21,510 nt of DNA from Opitutia bacterium UBA3151 (GTDB lineage: Bacteria; Verrucomicrobiota; Verrucomicrobiia; Opitutales; Seribacteraceae), in assembly GCA_002364975.1 (NCBI GenBank), contig DEYT01000010.1, positions 1 to 21,510 of the forward strand, written 5' to 3'. Shown piece after piece: positions 13,255 through 20,798 of this stretch; positions within the stretch are counted from its first letter, which is position 1, and each line of letters starts with the position of its first letter. Under the pieces are notes generated by a model. It searched no databases. It was not told the DNA's origin and was given only the letters and a program-made list of their open reading frames with translations. Position numbers and translations under genes: made by a program.

Positions 13255-14613
13255 ATGAAAAAATTATTGCTCCTGAAGGTGTTTTTTTTCACCTGTTCCT
13301 CCTTATTTTCCCAAGGGTTAAAGTCTTCGGATTGGCCAAATTGGCGGGGGCCAAATTATAATGGCTCGTCCATAGAATCAGGCCTTCTTCCGGTATCTTT
13401 TGATCAGCAAAATGGGGTTAAATGGAAAACCAAGCTACCGGGCCCTTCTGCAGCAAGTCCAATTATTGTGAATGGAAAGGTTTTTGTATCCTCTATTTTG
13501 ATATCAGAGGGAGGTGTCACTCCCTCAAAAGGAGCACTTCTTGCTCTTTGTTATGATCGGGAAAGTGGGAAATTATTGTGGCAAAAAGAAGCGGGAAGTG
13601 GCTATCGCCCAAGCGGGGATGGTTTTGATTACAAACTTGACTCAAAGTCAAATTATGCGAGCCCATCTCCTGTTTCCGATGGTAGCAGAGTTGCTTTTTT
13701 TTATGGGAATGGTGACTTGGTATGCTTCAACTTAAATGGCTTGGAACTCTGGAGACGAAACATTCAGAAGGATTACGGTGATTTTTGTTTTCAGTGGACC
13801 TTTTCAGCTTCACCCACATTTTTTGGAGATAAGCTTTACCTGCCAGTGCTACAAAGAAATGAACCGGTACATGGAAGGGGCAAACCAAATGCCTCCTCTT
13901 TCATACTCTGCATGAATTCAAAAGATGGTAAAACAGTTTGGAAGCAAGATAGAATATCTATTGCTAAAAAAGAATCTCTCGAGTCTTTCGGCACAATCAT
14001 TCCACACAACAAACAACTTGTATTAGCAGGAGGTGATGTGCTCACCGGGCACGATCCGGAGAATGGCAATGAGATATGGCGCTGGGGCACTTGGAATCCT
14101 GGCCACAAACAAGAATGGTGGAGGCTGGTGCCATCTCCCGTCTTTGGAAAGGGTGTATTTCTTGTTTGTGCTCCTAAAAAAGCACCTGTTTTTGCGATTA
14201 AAGAAGGACTTCAAGGTAATCATTCTGGGAATTCTGGTTTAGCTTGGAGCACCTCAAACCAACCAGAATTAACCTCGGATGTGCCAACTCCCTTATTCTA
14301 TTCAGACAAGTTTTTTGTCTTGAGCGATCTTCGTAAAGTTTTATCTCGTGTAGATCCAATATCCGCTAAAGTAGAGTGGAAACTCGCTTTACCAGGGAAA
14401 TACAAGTGGCGTTCTTCTCCAACTGCAGGGAACGGCATGATCTTTCTCATGAACCACAATGCTGAAGTACTGGTGGTTTCTTCAGATACTGGTGAGATCT
14501 TAAATGTAGCAAAGATGGGAAGCGAATATGAAGACAATGTCCGCTCATCAGTGACGATTTCTTCTGGAAACTTATTCATTCGAACCAATGAAAATTTGTA
14601 TTGCATTGAATAA
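13255..14613 (+). CDS. Secreted PQQ-type beta-propeller protein
   Basis: Predicted exported protein made of PQQ-like beta-propeller repeats. From the ATG at 13255 (452 aa) it begins with a classic signal peptide (MKKLLLLKVFFFTCSSLFSQG). The motif DWPNWRGPNYNGSS follows at once; WP-x-WRGP-x-x-x-G heads many planctomycete and verrucomicrobial members. Propeller-blade signatures recur: SGKLLWQKEAGSG, GLELWRRNI, DGKTVWKQD, NGNEIWRWGTW, AKVEWKLALPGK and DTGEILNVAKMG, spaced by about 50-60 residues and suggesting seven or eight blades. No cytochrome c motif is present, and no complete PQQ-dehydrogenase active-site set is evident, so it is probably a binding or scaffold protein rather than an enzyme. 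The ATG at 13231 would add eight residues before the signal; I prefer MKK. It stands alone, closed by a strong terminator. Confidence 0.9.
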   Translation: MKKLLLLKVFFFTCSSLFSQGLKSSDWPNWRGPNYNGSSIESGLLPVSFDQQNGVKWKTKLPGPSAASPIIVNGKVFVSSILISEGGVTPSKGALLALCYDRESGKLLWQKEAGSGYRPSGDGFDYKLDSKSNYASPSPVSDGSRVAFFYGNGDLVCFNLNGLELWRRNIQKDYGDFCFQWTFSASPTFFGDKLYLPVLQRNEPVHGRGKPNASSFILCMNSKDGKTVWKQDRISIAKKESLESFGTIIPHNKQLVLAGGDVLTGHDPENGNEIWRWGTWNPGHKQEWWRLVPSPVFGKGVFLVCAPKKAPVFAIKEGLQGNHSGNSGLAWSTSNQPELTSDVPTPLFYSDKFFVLSDLRKVLSRVDPISAKVEWKLALPGKYKWRSSPTAGNGMIFLMNHNAEVLVVSSDTGEILNVAKMGSEYEDNVRSSVTISSGNLFIRTNENLYCIE

Positions 14614-14659
14614 TAATTCCCTGCATTGTTAACAACTCAATTTCCCATCCACCACACCC

Positions 14660-14701
14660 GCGCCGGGCGGTTCCCGCCAATCTACCGCCCGGCGCTTTTT
14701 T
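14660..14701 (+). terminator. Strong Rho-independent terminator
   Basis: A perfect 11-bp, all-G/C stem GCGCCGGGCGG (14660-14670) pairs with CCGCCCGGCGC (14685-14695) across a 14-base loop, followed at once by six T residues (14696-14701). It lies 46 bases after the beta-propeller stop codon. The stem is far richer in G/C than the surrounding AT-rich sequence. T residues follow only on the plus-strand side, so termination should be directional. Confidence 0.9.
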
Positions 14702-14755
14702 GTCTGGATTTAGTTCTTCACTTTTGGGAAAAAATGACAAGGATGTACTAAGTCC

Positions 14756-15697
14756 ATGAAAAGCCCATTTCTCATTTTCTTTAGCATTCTCTTATCTCAA
14801 GTCCATCTTATTGGTATTGCTGAGGACCTGCCATTGTCGGCACGAATTGCCGAAATCAAGTCCCGGTCAAGGGCTCATGAAAATCGAATTGCTGCCTTGC
14901 TTTCGAAACCAGCAATCCCACCGCAGAATTACGAAATTCTAGAAAACAAGAGGACAATTCCCCTCGAAGGAAGCATTCCGGTTCCTCCAACCAACTCAGA
15001 AATTCCATACATACCACTTCCTGAGTTCTATGACTCTAAAGAAAATCTTTCCTTCGATAACGAGCAAGAATCTTCAACAAAAGCTGGAAGCCCAAAGGAA
15101 GCTCTTGTACCAACTTCGACTTCCTCTTCCGATTCTTCCATAATGGATGACAATATTGATGATGCTTACGCAGATCTTTATCAGAGTGAAACCTCACTCC
15201 GAAGTACTGGTTATTACTTTGGCCCCTTAGTTGGAGTTATTATTCCTGATGACGGTGCGTTGCGGGATAGTGGTTCGAGTATTCAACCTTATACAGCTGA
15301 GAATGGTTATGTGATAGGTTTTCAATTGGGTAAGGATTTTGGTACCGTTCGAGTAGAGGGTGAATATTCTTATATGGCATTTGATGGTTCTGATAATATT
15401 TCAGTGGGAGCGAACAATTTCCTTGCTAGAATTGTATTGGAGACTGAATTAAATGATGCATTTGAATTGAGGGCAGGTATGGCTATGGGAGTCGGATTTA
15501 TTGGGATTGATGGAGGTTCCTCAGGCGAACCAAGTGATGTTGGGTTCGCCTATGATTTCCTACTGGGTGGTGGATACAATTTTAATGAGAACTGGTCGCT
15601 TTGTTTTGACTACAAATATTATTTGTCCGCTGCCAATGACAATTATGACCGTGTAAAGGCACATATGCTTTTACTTTCTGCGAATTTTCAGCTTTAG
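14756..15697 (+). CDS. Outer-membrane beta-barrel protein with N-terminal periplasmic region
   Basis: Predicted outer-membrane protein of 313 aa. A signal peptide (about 1-23, ending GIAED) precedes a helical stretch, LSARIAEIKSRSRAHENRI (25-43). Then comes a Pro/Ser/Glu-rich linker to about 145. From about 153 (YYFGPLVGVIIPDDG) to the end, alternating hydrophobic and polar strands with aromatic girdles and Gly-rich turns (GFQLGKDFGTVRVEGEYSYM, DFLLGGGYNFNENWSLCFDY, KAHMLLLSANFQL) look like an eight-stranded OmpA/OmpW-type barrel. The last residue is Leu rather than the usual Phe. The ATG at 14756 lies 54 bases after the upstream terminator, so the gene has its own promoter, which I could not place confidently. 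Its stop overlaps that of the convergent RluA-type gene by two bases. The role is unknown: adhesion, envelope integrity or transport. Confidence 0.8.
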   Translation: MKSPFLIFFSILLSQVHLIGIAEDLPLSARIAEIKSRSRAHENRIAALLSKPAIPPQNYEILENKRTIPLEGSIPVPPTNSEIPYIPLPEFYDSKENLSFDNEQESSTKAGSPKEALVPTSTSSSDSSIMDDNIDDAYADLYQSETSLRSTGYYFGPLVGVIIPDDGALRDSGSSIQPYTAENGYVIGFQLGKDFGTVRVEGEYSYMAFDGSDNISVGANNFLARIVLETELNDAFELRAGMAMGVGFIGIDGGSSGEPSDVGFAYDFLLGGGYNFNENWSLCFDYKYYLSAANDNYDRVKAHMLLLSANFQL

Positions 15698-16431
15698 GGA
15701 AGAGAAAGTAATTTTTCAAATTCCACAGGCAAATTACTTTCAATTAAAATTTTTCTCTGATTGATTCGGAAGGAAATTGCCGAGGCATGCAAACAAAGTC
15801 GCTCCACTTGGGTCGTTTTGATTATTTTTCGGTTCATTGAAAAATCGCCATATGTTTTATCCCCGACAATGGGCATTTTCCTACAAGAAGTTTGTACTCT
15901 AAGTTGGTGAGTTCTACCAGTTTTAGGATGCAGTTTAATCAAGGCTAACCGATGTATTTTAGTTGGATTGCGCTCAATGAAACAGATCGATTTTGATAGG
16001 ACGCCCTTACCGGGAAAAACCCTAAGCTTTCCACCGACTCTTTTCTCCTCAAGAAGATCATTCCATAGACCAGGCTTGAGTCTTTCTGGAACCGAAACAA
16101 TTGCATGGTAAGTTTTCTCAATTTCTTTCCGCTTAAATTTACTTTTAATTTCTTGAGCTAAATCCTTTCTTGTAGTGGTGATTATAATTCCGGATGTAGG
16201 GGAATCCAAACGATGCGTGAGATATAATTTTGCCTTATCAGATATTTCATAAAACTCGCCATCGTAATTATAATCATTGTTCAATAAACAGGTGTTCCTT
16301 CCCTTCGCTGAGATACTCCTACCTTGATTTGGATGAGTGAGAATGCCAGGGCCTTTTTCTATTACAGTAATACCATCCTCAGTTTGATTTAGAACTTTGC
16401 AACCCCGGGCAAGTTTTAGTTTAAATGTCAT
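15694..16431 (-). CDS. RluA-family pseudouridine synthase (second copy)
   Basis: Predicted cytoplasmic RNA pseudouridine synthase. The core motifs are THRLDSPTSG with catalytic Asp76, an entry strand ITVIEKGPGILTHP (21-34), a KTYHAIV block near 107-113, and the conserved GRTHQLRVQ near 190-198 followed by PIVGDKTYGD. At 245 aa it is compact, with no S4 domain. It differs enough from the member at 70-906 to have its own RNA target. It is the last gene of the minus-strand envelope operon, starting two bases after the TonB-like stop. An RNA-modifying enzyme here is probably positional rather than functional. Its stop codon overlaps that of the convergent barrel gene. Confidence 0.93.
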   Translation of the reverse strand: MTFKLKLARGCKVLNQTEDGITVIEKGPGILTHPNQGRSISAKGRNTCLLNNDYNYDGEFYEISDKAKLYLTHRLDSPTSGIIITTTRKDLAQEIKSKFKRKEIEKTYHAIVSVPERLKPGLWNDLLEEKRVGGKLRVFPGKGVLSKSICFIERNPTKIHRLALIKLHPKTGRTHQLRVQTSCRKMPIVGDKTYGDFSMNRKIIKTTQVERLCLHASAISFRINQRKILIESNLPVEFEKLLSLP

Positions 16432-16433
16432 AG

Positions 16434-17513
16434 CTATTTATAGATAAAATGAATGGTTATAACATCTGATTCCCCGAAATCATGAATCATTTCAGCAGAC
16501 CACTCACCAAATGGTGATCTTGAAGAAATCGATTGCCTGCAAAGATCTGAAGCCAATGAATTCTCCTGCTTGTCAAGCCTGACAAGACTTTCAATTCTTC
16601 CTTCTGCAGTCAGAGTGAATTGATAGCTTACTTTATTCGGAAGCTTTTCTCTTCTGATGAATTCAATCGAGCCTCTAACTAATTGCCCCCATTGCTCTTC
16701 GATGGCTTGAAGCATTTGCTGGACATAAACTCCATAGGAATGAAGCCTGCATTCAACCGCAATTGTACCAATCCTGGGAGCAAGTGTAGCAGATCTGAGA
16801 ACGGGGCCGTTAATTACGCTCGGAGAAACTTTTGGGCGATATGCAAATGTTTTGTTTGGGGATTGAATGTTTTTATTTTCAACCAATGAAAATTTATCAT
16901 CCTCTGGCTCAGATTTACTCAAACTTATGATTTTACTTCGCTTTTTGTTCTTTTCCGAAATTGAAAAAGAACCATTTTCTTTTGACCGATTTGGATCTAT
17001 TTTAGGCTTTTCTGCTTCGAAGAATTCATTAGCATTGGCTTGCTTTTTTCGGGTCACCTGGCTTGACGCAATTGGATTTGATTCTGCTTTTATTTCGCCT
17101 AAGGATTCTTGCAGTTTTTGTGCATTCACAATCTTTGCCGTTTTAAACTTTCCCGGCGAAATAGGAACATGGGAATTGATTTTTGCATCAAAATCTTCTG
17201 GGTTTGCGGCTTGCTGGTTTCTAAAAGAAAGGAGTTTTGAATTTTCGGGTTCGTTTTCCATTCCATCTGGATTTGCTTCAATAAAAGAGAATTCTTTAAT
17301 CAATTTACTATTATTTTTCGGAAGATCCCAAGATATTTTGCTGACCGGCTTCATAGGTGACAGGATTTGGATTCTATCGAATGAAAAGAGTTGGTCGGAT
17401 CCAAGTATTACAAAAAGAACAATGAAAGCTAAGATTAATCCACTGAGTGTAGATAAAAATCCACCTGAAGTTGGTTTGGGATATTTATTTTTATTCAAAT
17501 TAAGGTTCTTCAT
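16434..17513 (-). CDS. TonB/TolA-like periplasm-spanning protein
   Basis: From the ATG at 17513 the 359-aa product has a short cytoplasmic N-terminus rich in Asn and Lys, one membrane helix (about 19-41, FLSTLSGLILAFIVLFVIL), and a long, low-complexity Ser/Lys/Glu/Asn/Pro region (about 55-235). The C-terminal domain of about 110 residues holds YVQQMLQAIEEQW, VSYQFTLTAEGRIESL, the Cys-containing ASDLCRQSI and a final strand VITIHFIYK. This matches the layout of TonB and TolA: anchor, extended spacer and small alpha/beta domain that touches outer-membrane partners. No exbB, exbD or tolQR gene is in the window. The ATG lies inside the last codons of the glycosyltransferase gene (14-base overlap), so the genes are coupled. 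A TTG at 17531 would add six residues. Tol-like versus Ton-like function is not decided. Confidence 0.72.
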   Translation of the reverse strand: MKNLNLNKNKYPKPTSGGFLSTLSGLILAFIVLFVILGSDQLFSFDRIQILSPMKPVSKISWDLPKNNSKLIKEFSFIEANPDGMENEPENSKLLSFRNQQAANPEDFDAKINSHVPISPGKFKTAKIVNAQKLQESLGEIKAESNPIASSQVTRKKQANANEFFEAEKPKIDPNRSKENGSFSISEKNKKRSKIISLSKSEPEDDKFSLVENKNIQSPNKTFAYRPKVSPSVINGPVLRSATLAPRIGTIAVECRLHSYGVYVQQMLQAIEEQWGQLVRGSIEFIRREKLPNKVSYQFTLTAEGRIESLVRLDKQENSLASDLCRQSISSRSPFGEWSAEMIHDFGESDVITIHFIYK

Positions 17514-18624
17514 TATTTGAGGGCATACCAAACCCTAAAGAGATTTGTTCCGTTATCTCTTGAGCTGCGATTCGATTTCCGTTCGTTTTGGATTTTGTCA
17601 CTGATAATTCTGTTTGGTCTAAATCATTTATCCAATCTCCAGAATTAAATTGATCAAGCGTGATCTCACTCCCGAATCCCTCTGCTATTATAAATTCTTT
17701 CAAGACTTCACTTTCCCTGAAATCATCCCTGAAGATTCCATGCATTTTTTTATTTGCCGCCCAGCATTCAATCATGGTCCCATAACCGACTTTCCCTACA
17801 ACTTGATTGGAAGCACGAACCAAGTCAGGGAAATGAAGGGATGAGTTCATCGGTAAAAGAACTACATTCCCATTCGTTTCCATCTTCGGAAAGTGTCCGC
17901 AAATCACGAAATTTTGCTCAGAGTTCCTCAAGTTATTGAGGCATTTGTATTGATACTCAATTCCCCCTGTTGAAACTAAAACAAAGTTTTGCCCTTCATC
18001 TAAACCAAGTTGTGCCTTTATAACTCGTGGAGGTTTCTTGAATGGCCGATGAATTGGTTCGATCTGAATGCCGTCGGGATGGAGTTCACAAAAGGGCTTT
18101 ACTTGTATCCTTAGATCAACCGAATCATAAATATTTTTTAGTCTTTTAGAAATCGCATACAATTTTTTATTCTTTTTAATAAGTGGTTCGTATATCCAAT
18201 CCCAGGTAAAGTTCTCTACAAGGGTACATTTTACCTGTAATAACTTAGCTACCTGAATTCCTATGGGTGAGATATCGCAAATGACATGACAAGTTTCATT
18301 TTTAAGAAGAAAATCAAAAAGATTTTTAAGGCCGTTTGTTGGGTCTTCTAAATATTTTTCGAGTAAAGATACCGTCTCATCTAGATCAAAATGAAATGAG
18401 TCGGTTTGAACTAATCCAATATCAGTTCGGATTTGATAGTTCTTGAAATCAACGGAAGCTTGAAGGTTATTAGTCCAAAAAAGATCAGGGAGATTGCTTA
18501 CAATTATGAATTTAAACTTTTTATTTCCCGAATGAATCTCATTGATGATTGCCACGCTTCTAGTCGCGTGACCTAATCCGTGAGAGGAAACGAAATAGGC
18601 GATTGTTTGAGGTACTTCTTTCAA
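17500..18624 (-). CDS. GT-B fold glycosyltransferase-like protein
   Basis: Predicted cytoplasmic or membrane-associated glycosyltransferase, 374 aa, of the MurG/GT28-like GT-B class. The N-terminal motif YFVSSHGLGHATRSVAII (10-27) is the signature loop of this group and of the glycosyltransferase-like half of arabinokinases. The middle includes VICDISPIGIQVAKLLQ, a typical acceptor-domain strand-helix unit. The C-terminal half has the nucleotide-sugar side: NFVLVSTGGIEYQ, FVICGHFP and VVGKVGYGTMIECWAANK, the last resembling the conserved G-x-G-T-x-x-E loop that binds the sugar nucleotide. The start is TTG at 18624, four bases after the M23 gene stop; no ATG precedes the essential glycine loop. 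The sugar donor and acceptor are unknown. Its neighbours suggest an envelope glycan. Confidence 0.82.
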   Translation of the reverse strand: MKEVPQTIAYFVSSHGLGHATRSVAIINEIHSGNKKFKFIIVSNLPDLFWTNNLQASVDFKNYQIRTDIGLVQTDSFHFDLDETVSLLEKYLEDPTNGLKNLFDFLLKNETCHVICDISPIGIQVAKLLQVKCTLVENFTWDWIYEPLIKKNKKLYAISKRLKNIYDSVDLRIQVKPFCELHPDGIQIEPIHRPFKKPPRVIKAQLGLDEGQNFVLVSTGGIEYQYKCLNNLRNSEQNFVICGHFPKMETNGNVVLLPMNSSLHFPDLVRASNQVVGKVGYGTMIECWAANKKMHGIFRDDFRESEVLKEFIIAEGFGSEITLDQFNSGDWINDLDQTELSVTKSKTNGNRIAAQEITEQISLGFGMPSNNEEP

Positions 18625-18628
18625 CGAA

Positions 18629-19630
18629 TTAAATCCGAAATATCATCTCTAAATAACTTTGCATTTGCTCGGATATTTCGTAGCCAGAACTAGTTTTTTC
18701 GACCAACTTTCTACATGGTTTCGAACTACCCCTTAAATCATAGCTTAAGATCTTAAAAGTTGATGAAGATAGCTTAGACTGAAGGCTAGGTTCAATTCTA
18801 ACTGGAATTCCAAAGGGTCCAAATGAGCAATCCCAGGAACTTGCAGAAGCATTAAAATTTGGGCATAGGGAAGGATATCTCTGGGCAAAGTCTGTTGGTT
18901 TTTTGCTTTTAACTCTTACTTTCAGAATGACTGGTAGGGAATTAAGATAATCAAGAGGCTGGAGGAATGTTTTTTTTCTGTATTCGGAAAAAAAATGTAA
19001 TGGATCAATGCCAACTAAATTAAATCCACTATAGTTACCATGCCTGTTGCTTGTCTTGAAGCCCTTCTTATCAAACCAAGCCTGAAACTGATTGGTCAAT
19101 CTCAACCCGATCTCAAAATGAAGGTGGGATCGAATTAACGGGATTTTAAAAGAAGATGAATTCCCCATCCTTCCTAATGGCATAGCTTCACTCATTTTTA
19201 CTCCAATTTTTATAGTGGGGAAAATTTCTGCAAGATGAGCATATAATGTATAGATGGATGGGACAACATTTGGGTGTTCCATGACGATATATTTTCCATA
19301 TGCGCTATGGCCTGCATTATGATTCACATAGGTGATAATTCCCGCGATGGCTGAAAATACTTGGTCCTTGGCTTGTCCACTTTTGTGTCTTTTAACAGGA
19401 AATAAATCAACGCCTTCGTGGAACTTATATCCGTTATTGCGGACACAGCCAAAGGCGCCTGAGGAAAATGCTTTGTCAGGTCCCGTTTTTTGAAGAAAGG
19501 TAGAATATCCTAAACCTTGAGCAAAAGAAGGATTTGGTGTTGGCCAAGACAAGCGAAATTCACGGGCAGGGGAGGATTTGAGGAAATGAAAGGCTTGCAG
19601 GCTAAAAAATAAAAACAACAACCGAGTCAT
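18629..19630 (-). CDS. M23 (LytM-type) metallopeptidase
   Basis: Predicted exported zinc endopeptidase or LytM-domain protein acting on peptidoglycan cross-bridges. A hydrophobic N-terminus (1-20) serves as signal peptide or anchor. The zinc site looks intact: HEGVD with His71 and Asp75, YAHL with His132, and HLH with His169/His171. This separates it from degenerate activators such as EnvC. At 333 aa it has about 150 residues after the catalytic domain, with VILKVRVKSKKP and a four-Cys scatter, possibly a beta-rich accessory domain. The ATG at 19630 overlaps the preceding lipoprotein stop (ATGA), and the glycosyltransferase starts four bases after its stop. Inside this operon it most likely remodels the wall around an envelope assembly. 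Confidence 0.88.
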   Translation of the reverse strand: MTRLLFLFFSLQAFHFLKSSPAREFRLSWPTPNPSFAQGLGYSTFLQKTGPDKAFSSGAFGCVRNNGYKFHEGVDLFPVKRHKSGQAKDQVFSAIAGIITYVNHNAGHSAYGKYIVMEHPNVVPSIYTLYAHLAEIFPTIKIGVKMSEAMPLGRMGNSSSFKIPLIRSHLHFEIGLRLTNQFQAWFDKKGFKTSNRHGNYSGFNLVGIDPLHFFSEYRKKTFLQPLDYLNSLPVILKVRVKSKKPTDFAQRYPSLCPNFNASASSWDCSFGPFGIPVRIEPSLQSKLSSSTFKILSYDLRGSSKPCRKLVEKTSSGYEISEQMQSYLEMIFRI

Positions 19631-20109
19631 CGATTTTCTTTCTGCAGTTCTGCTTGTAGATAAACGATGGATTGCCCAAGCTGCTCGTAGAGAAACCTGG
19701 CTTCCTGCTCATTCATTCTAGTTGATAAAATGAAAGGTAAAACGCCATTAGAAATAGTCCTTTCTATGGGATGGATTCCTAAGACTTGACCATTGGCTAC
19801 CAGTTGTAACCTCCTTCCTAAGTTACTGGATGTCTCCTTCTGCACATAAAAAGAACTTCTTCGGTCCAGGCTCAGCCAGATTGCAAATACCCTGTCTTTT
19901 TCATCATTGGAGAAAATATTTTGAACGGTACCGATTTGAATACCATTTATATCATATTCGTCGAATAATGGTATCGGAGAAGATCCTTCCATGTATATCT
20001 TAGGTCGCATGGTAATTTTTGATTGATCGAAATTACGCTCCCTACAGGACTGAATTCCAAGCACAACAACCACAATCGAAAAACGAAAAAATAATTTGTA
20101 GGAACACAT
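19627..20109 (-). CDS. Lipoprotein with a SecD P1-head-like domain
   Basis: A 160-aa predicted lipoprotein heading the five-gene operon. The hydrophobic signal (8-19) ends in GIQSC with candidate lipidation Cys22; Gln at -2 is unusual, so the lipobox is imperfect. Residues about 70-157 resemble the head of the SecD/SecF first periplasmic domain: FAIWLSLDRRSSFYVQKETS, then GRRLQLVANGQVLGIHPIE, then ISNGVLPF and a closing helix led by MNEQEARFLYEQL. In SecD the matching pattern is a helix, GKRLAIVLDGKV-like strands, a GG turn and an EA-rich helix. No SecD membrane domains are present, so the domain stands alone. The ATG at 20109 is the first of the operon. The assignment is by eye and moderately confident; the function is unknown, perhaps binding extended or exported polypeptides. 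Confidence 0.68.
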   Translation of the reverse strand: MCSYKLFFRFSIVVVVLGIQSCRERNFDQSKITMRPKIYMEGSSPIPLFDEYDINGIQIGTVQNIFSNDEKDRVFAIWLSLDRRSSFYVQKETSSNLGRRLQLVANGQVLGIHPIERTISNGVLPFILSTRMNEQEARFLYEQLGQSIVYLQAELQKENR

Positions 20110-20200
20110 AAAAGAGCTTGTTTCTTCTTAGTTTACTATCAATCCATCATTAAATAAAGATTGGTTGTGTAAAGTATGAAGATTTACATTATTCAATTAA
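20110..20200. promoter_or_regulatory. Divergent intergenic region between envelope operon and isochorismatase gene
   Basis: A 91-base AT-rich gap that must hold promoters for both directions. On the plus strand TTGGTT (20161-20166) and TACATT (20185-20190), 18 bases apart, form a weak candidate that would give an almost leaderless mRNA. On the minus strand TTTACA around 20169-20174 is a possible -35, without a convincing -10. No operator-like palindrome was seen. Confidence 0.3.
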
Positions 20201-20779
20201 ATGGAAGAGGGCGAGAAATTAACAACTAAAAAGACAATAAATGGCATTGCTTCTGTGGTTATGGATTTGCAACCTAAACTTGTTGCTAGTTTTGATCCCA
20301 TTGAGGGTGAAAAGTTGATCAAGTCTGTAAACCTTATGGTTCACGCTATGCAGCTTCTTGAAATCCCGCTTCTTGTAACTGAACAAGCGCCTGAAAAACT
20401 AGGTCACACTCTGCCCCAAGTTTTTGATGGGTTGCCACACCCTTTGTTTTTCCAAAAGGATACTTTTTCAGCTTTTGGCTCCGACTCCTTTTGTCAATGG
20501 GTTGAAGAGCACGAAATTGAACAATTACTTTTATCTGGCGTTGAAACTTCCATCTGTATTTACCTCACTGCCTTAGATGCAATGTCCAGGAATCTTGGGG
20601 TTACTATTCTTTCTGATTGTGTGGCCTCAAGAAGATCAGAAGATGGTACCGATGCCATTAGGGAGCTAAGAGATGCAGGGGTCCATATTTTAGGCGTTGA
20701 GACCGTACTATATTCTATCATGAGTTCTTCTTCGCATCCAAAATTTAGGGAAATCTCAAAATTAGTTAGAGTAAGGTAG
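20201..20779 (+). CDS. Isochorismatase-like cysteine hydrolase
   Basis: Cytoplasmic hydrolase of the isochorismatase-like superfamily (nicotinamidases, ureidoacrylate and related amidases, YcaC-like proteins). The catalytic triad is visible: Asp22 in SVVMDLQPK, Lys86 in FFQKDTFSAF and Cys119 in GVETSICIYLTALDA. After the cysteine comes a typical block with TILSDCVASRRSEDGTDAI. At 192 aa it has the usual single-domain length. There is no nicotinamidase metal triad near the first aspartate that I can point to, so the YcaC/hydrolase subgroup fits better than a true nicotinamidase. The ATG at 20201 is the first in the frame. It precedes comM by 19 bases on the same strand, probably co-transcribed. 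The substrate is unknown. Confidence 0.92.
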   Translation: MEEGEKLTTKKTINGIASVVMDLQPKLVASFDPIEGEKLIKSVNLMVHAMQLLEIPLLVTEQAPEKLGHTLPQVFDGLPHPLFFQKDTFSAFGSDSFCQWVEEHEIEQLLLSGVETSICIYLTALDAMSRNLGVTILSDCVASRRSEDGTDAIRELRDAGVHILGVETVLYSIMSSSSHPKFREISKLVRVR

Positions 20780-20798
20780 TCATTAATTTCCTTAAAAC

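Noticed and set aside
16867..17520. A 217-codon open frame on the plus strand
   Set aside because: It is antisense to the TonB-like gene. Its Phe/Ser/Leu-rich product mirrors the Lys/Glu/Ser-rich low-complexity spacer on the other strand, and it has no recognisable domain.
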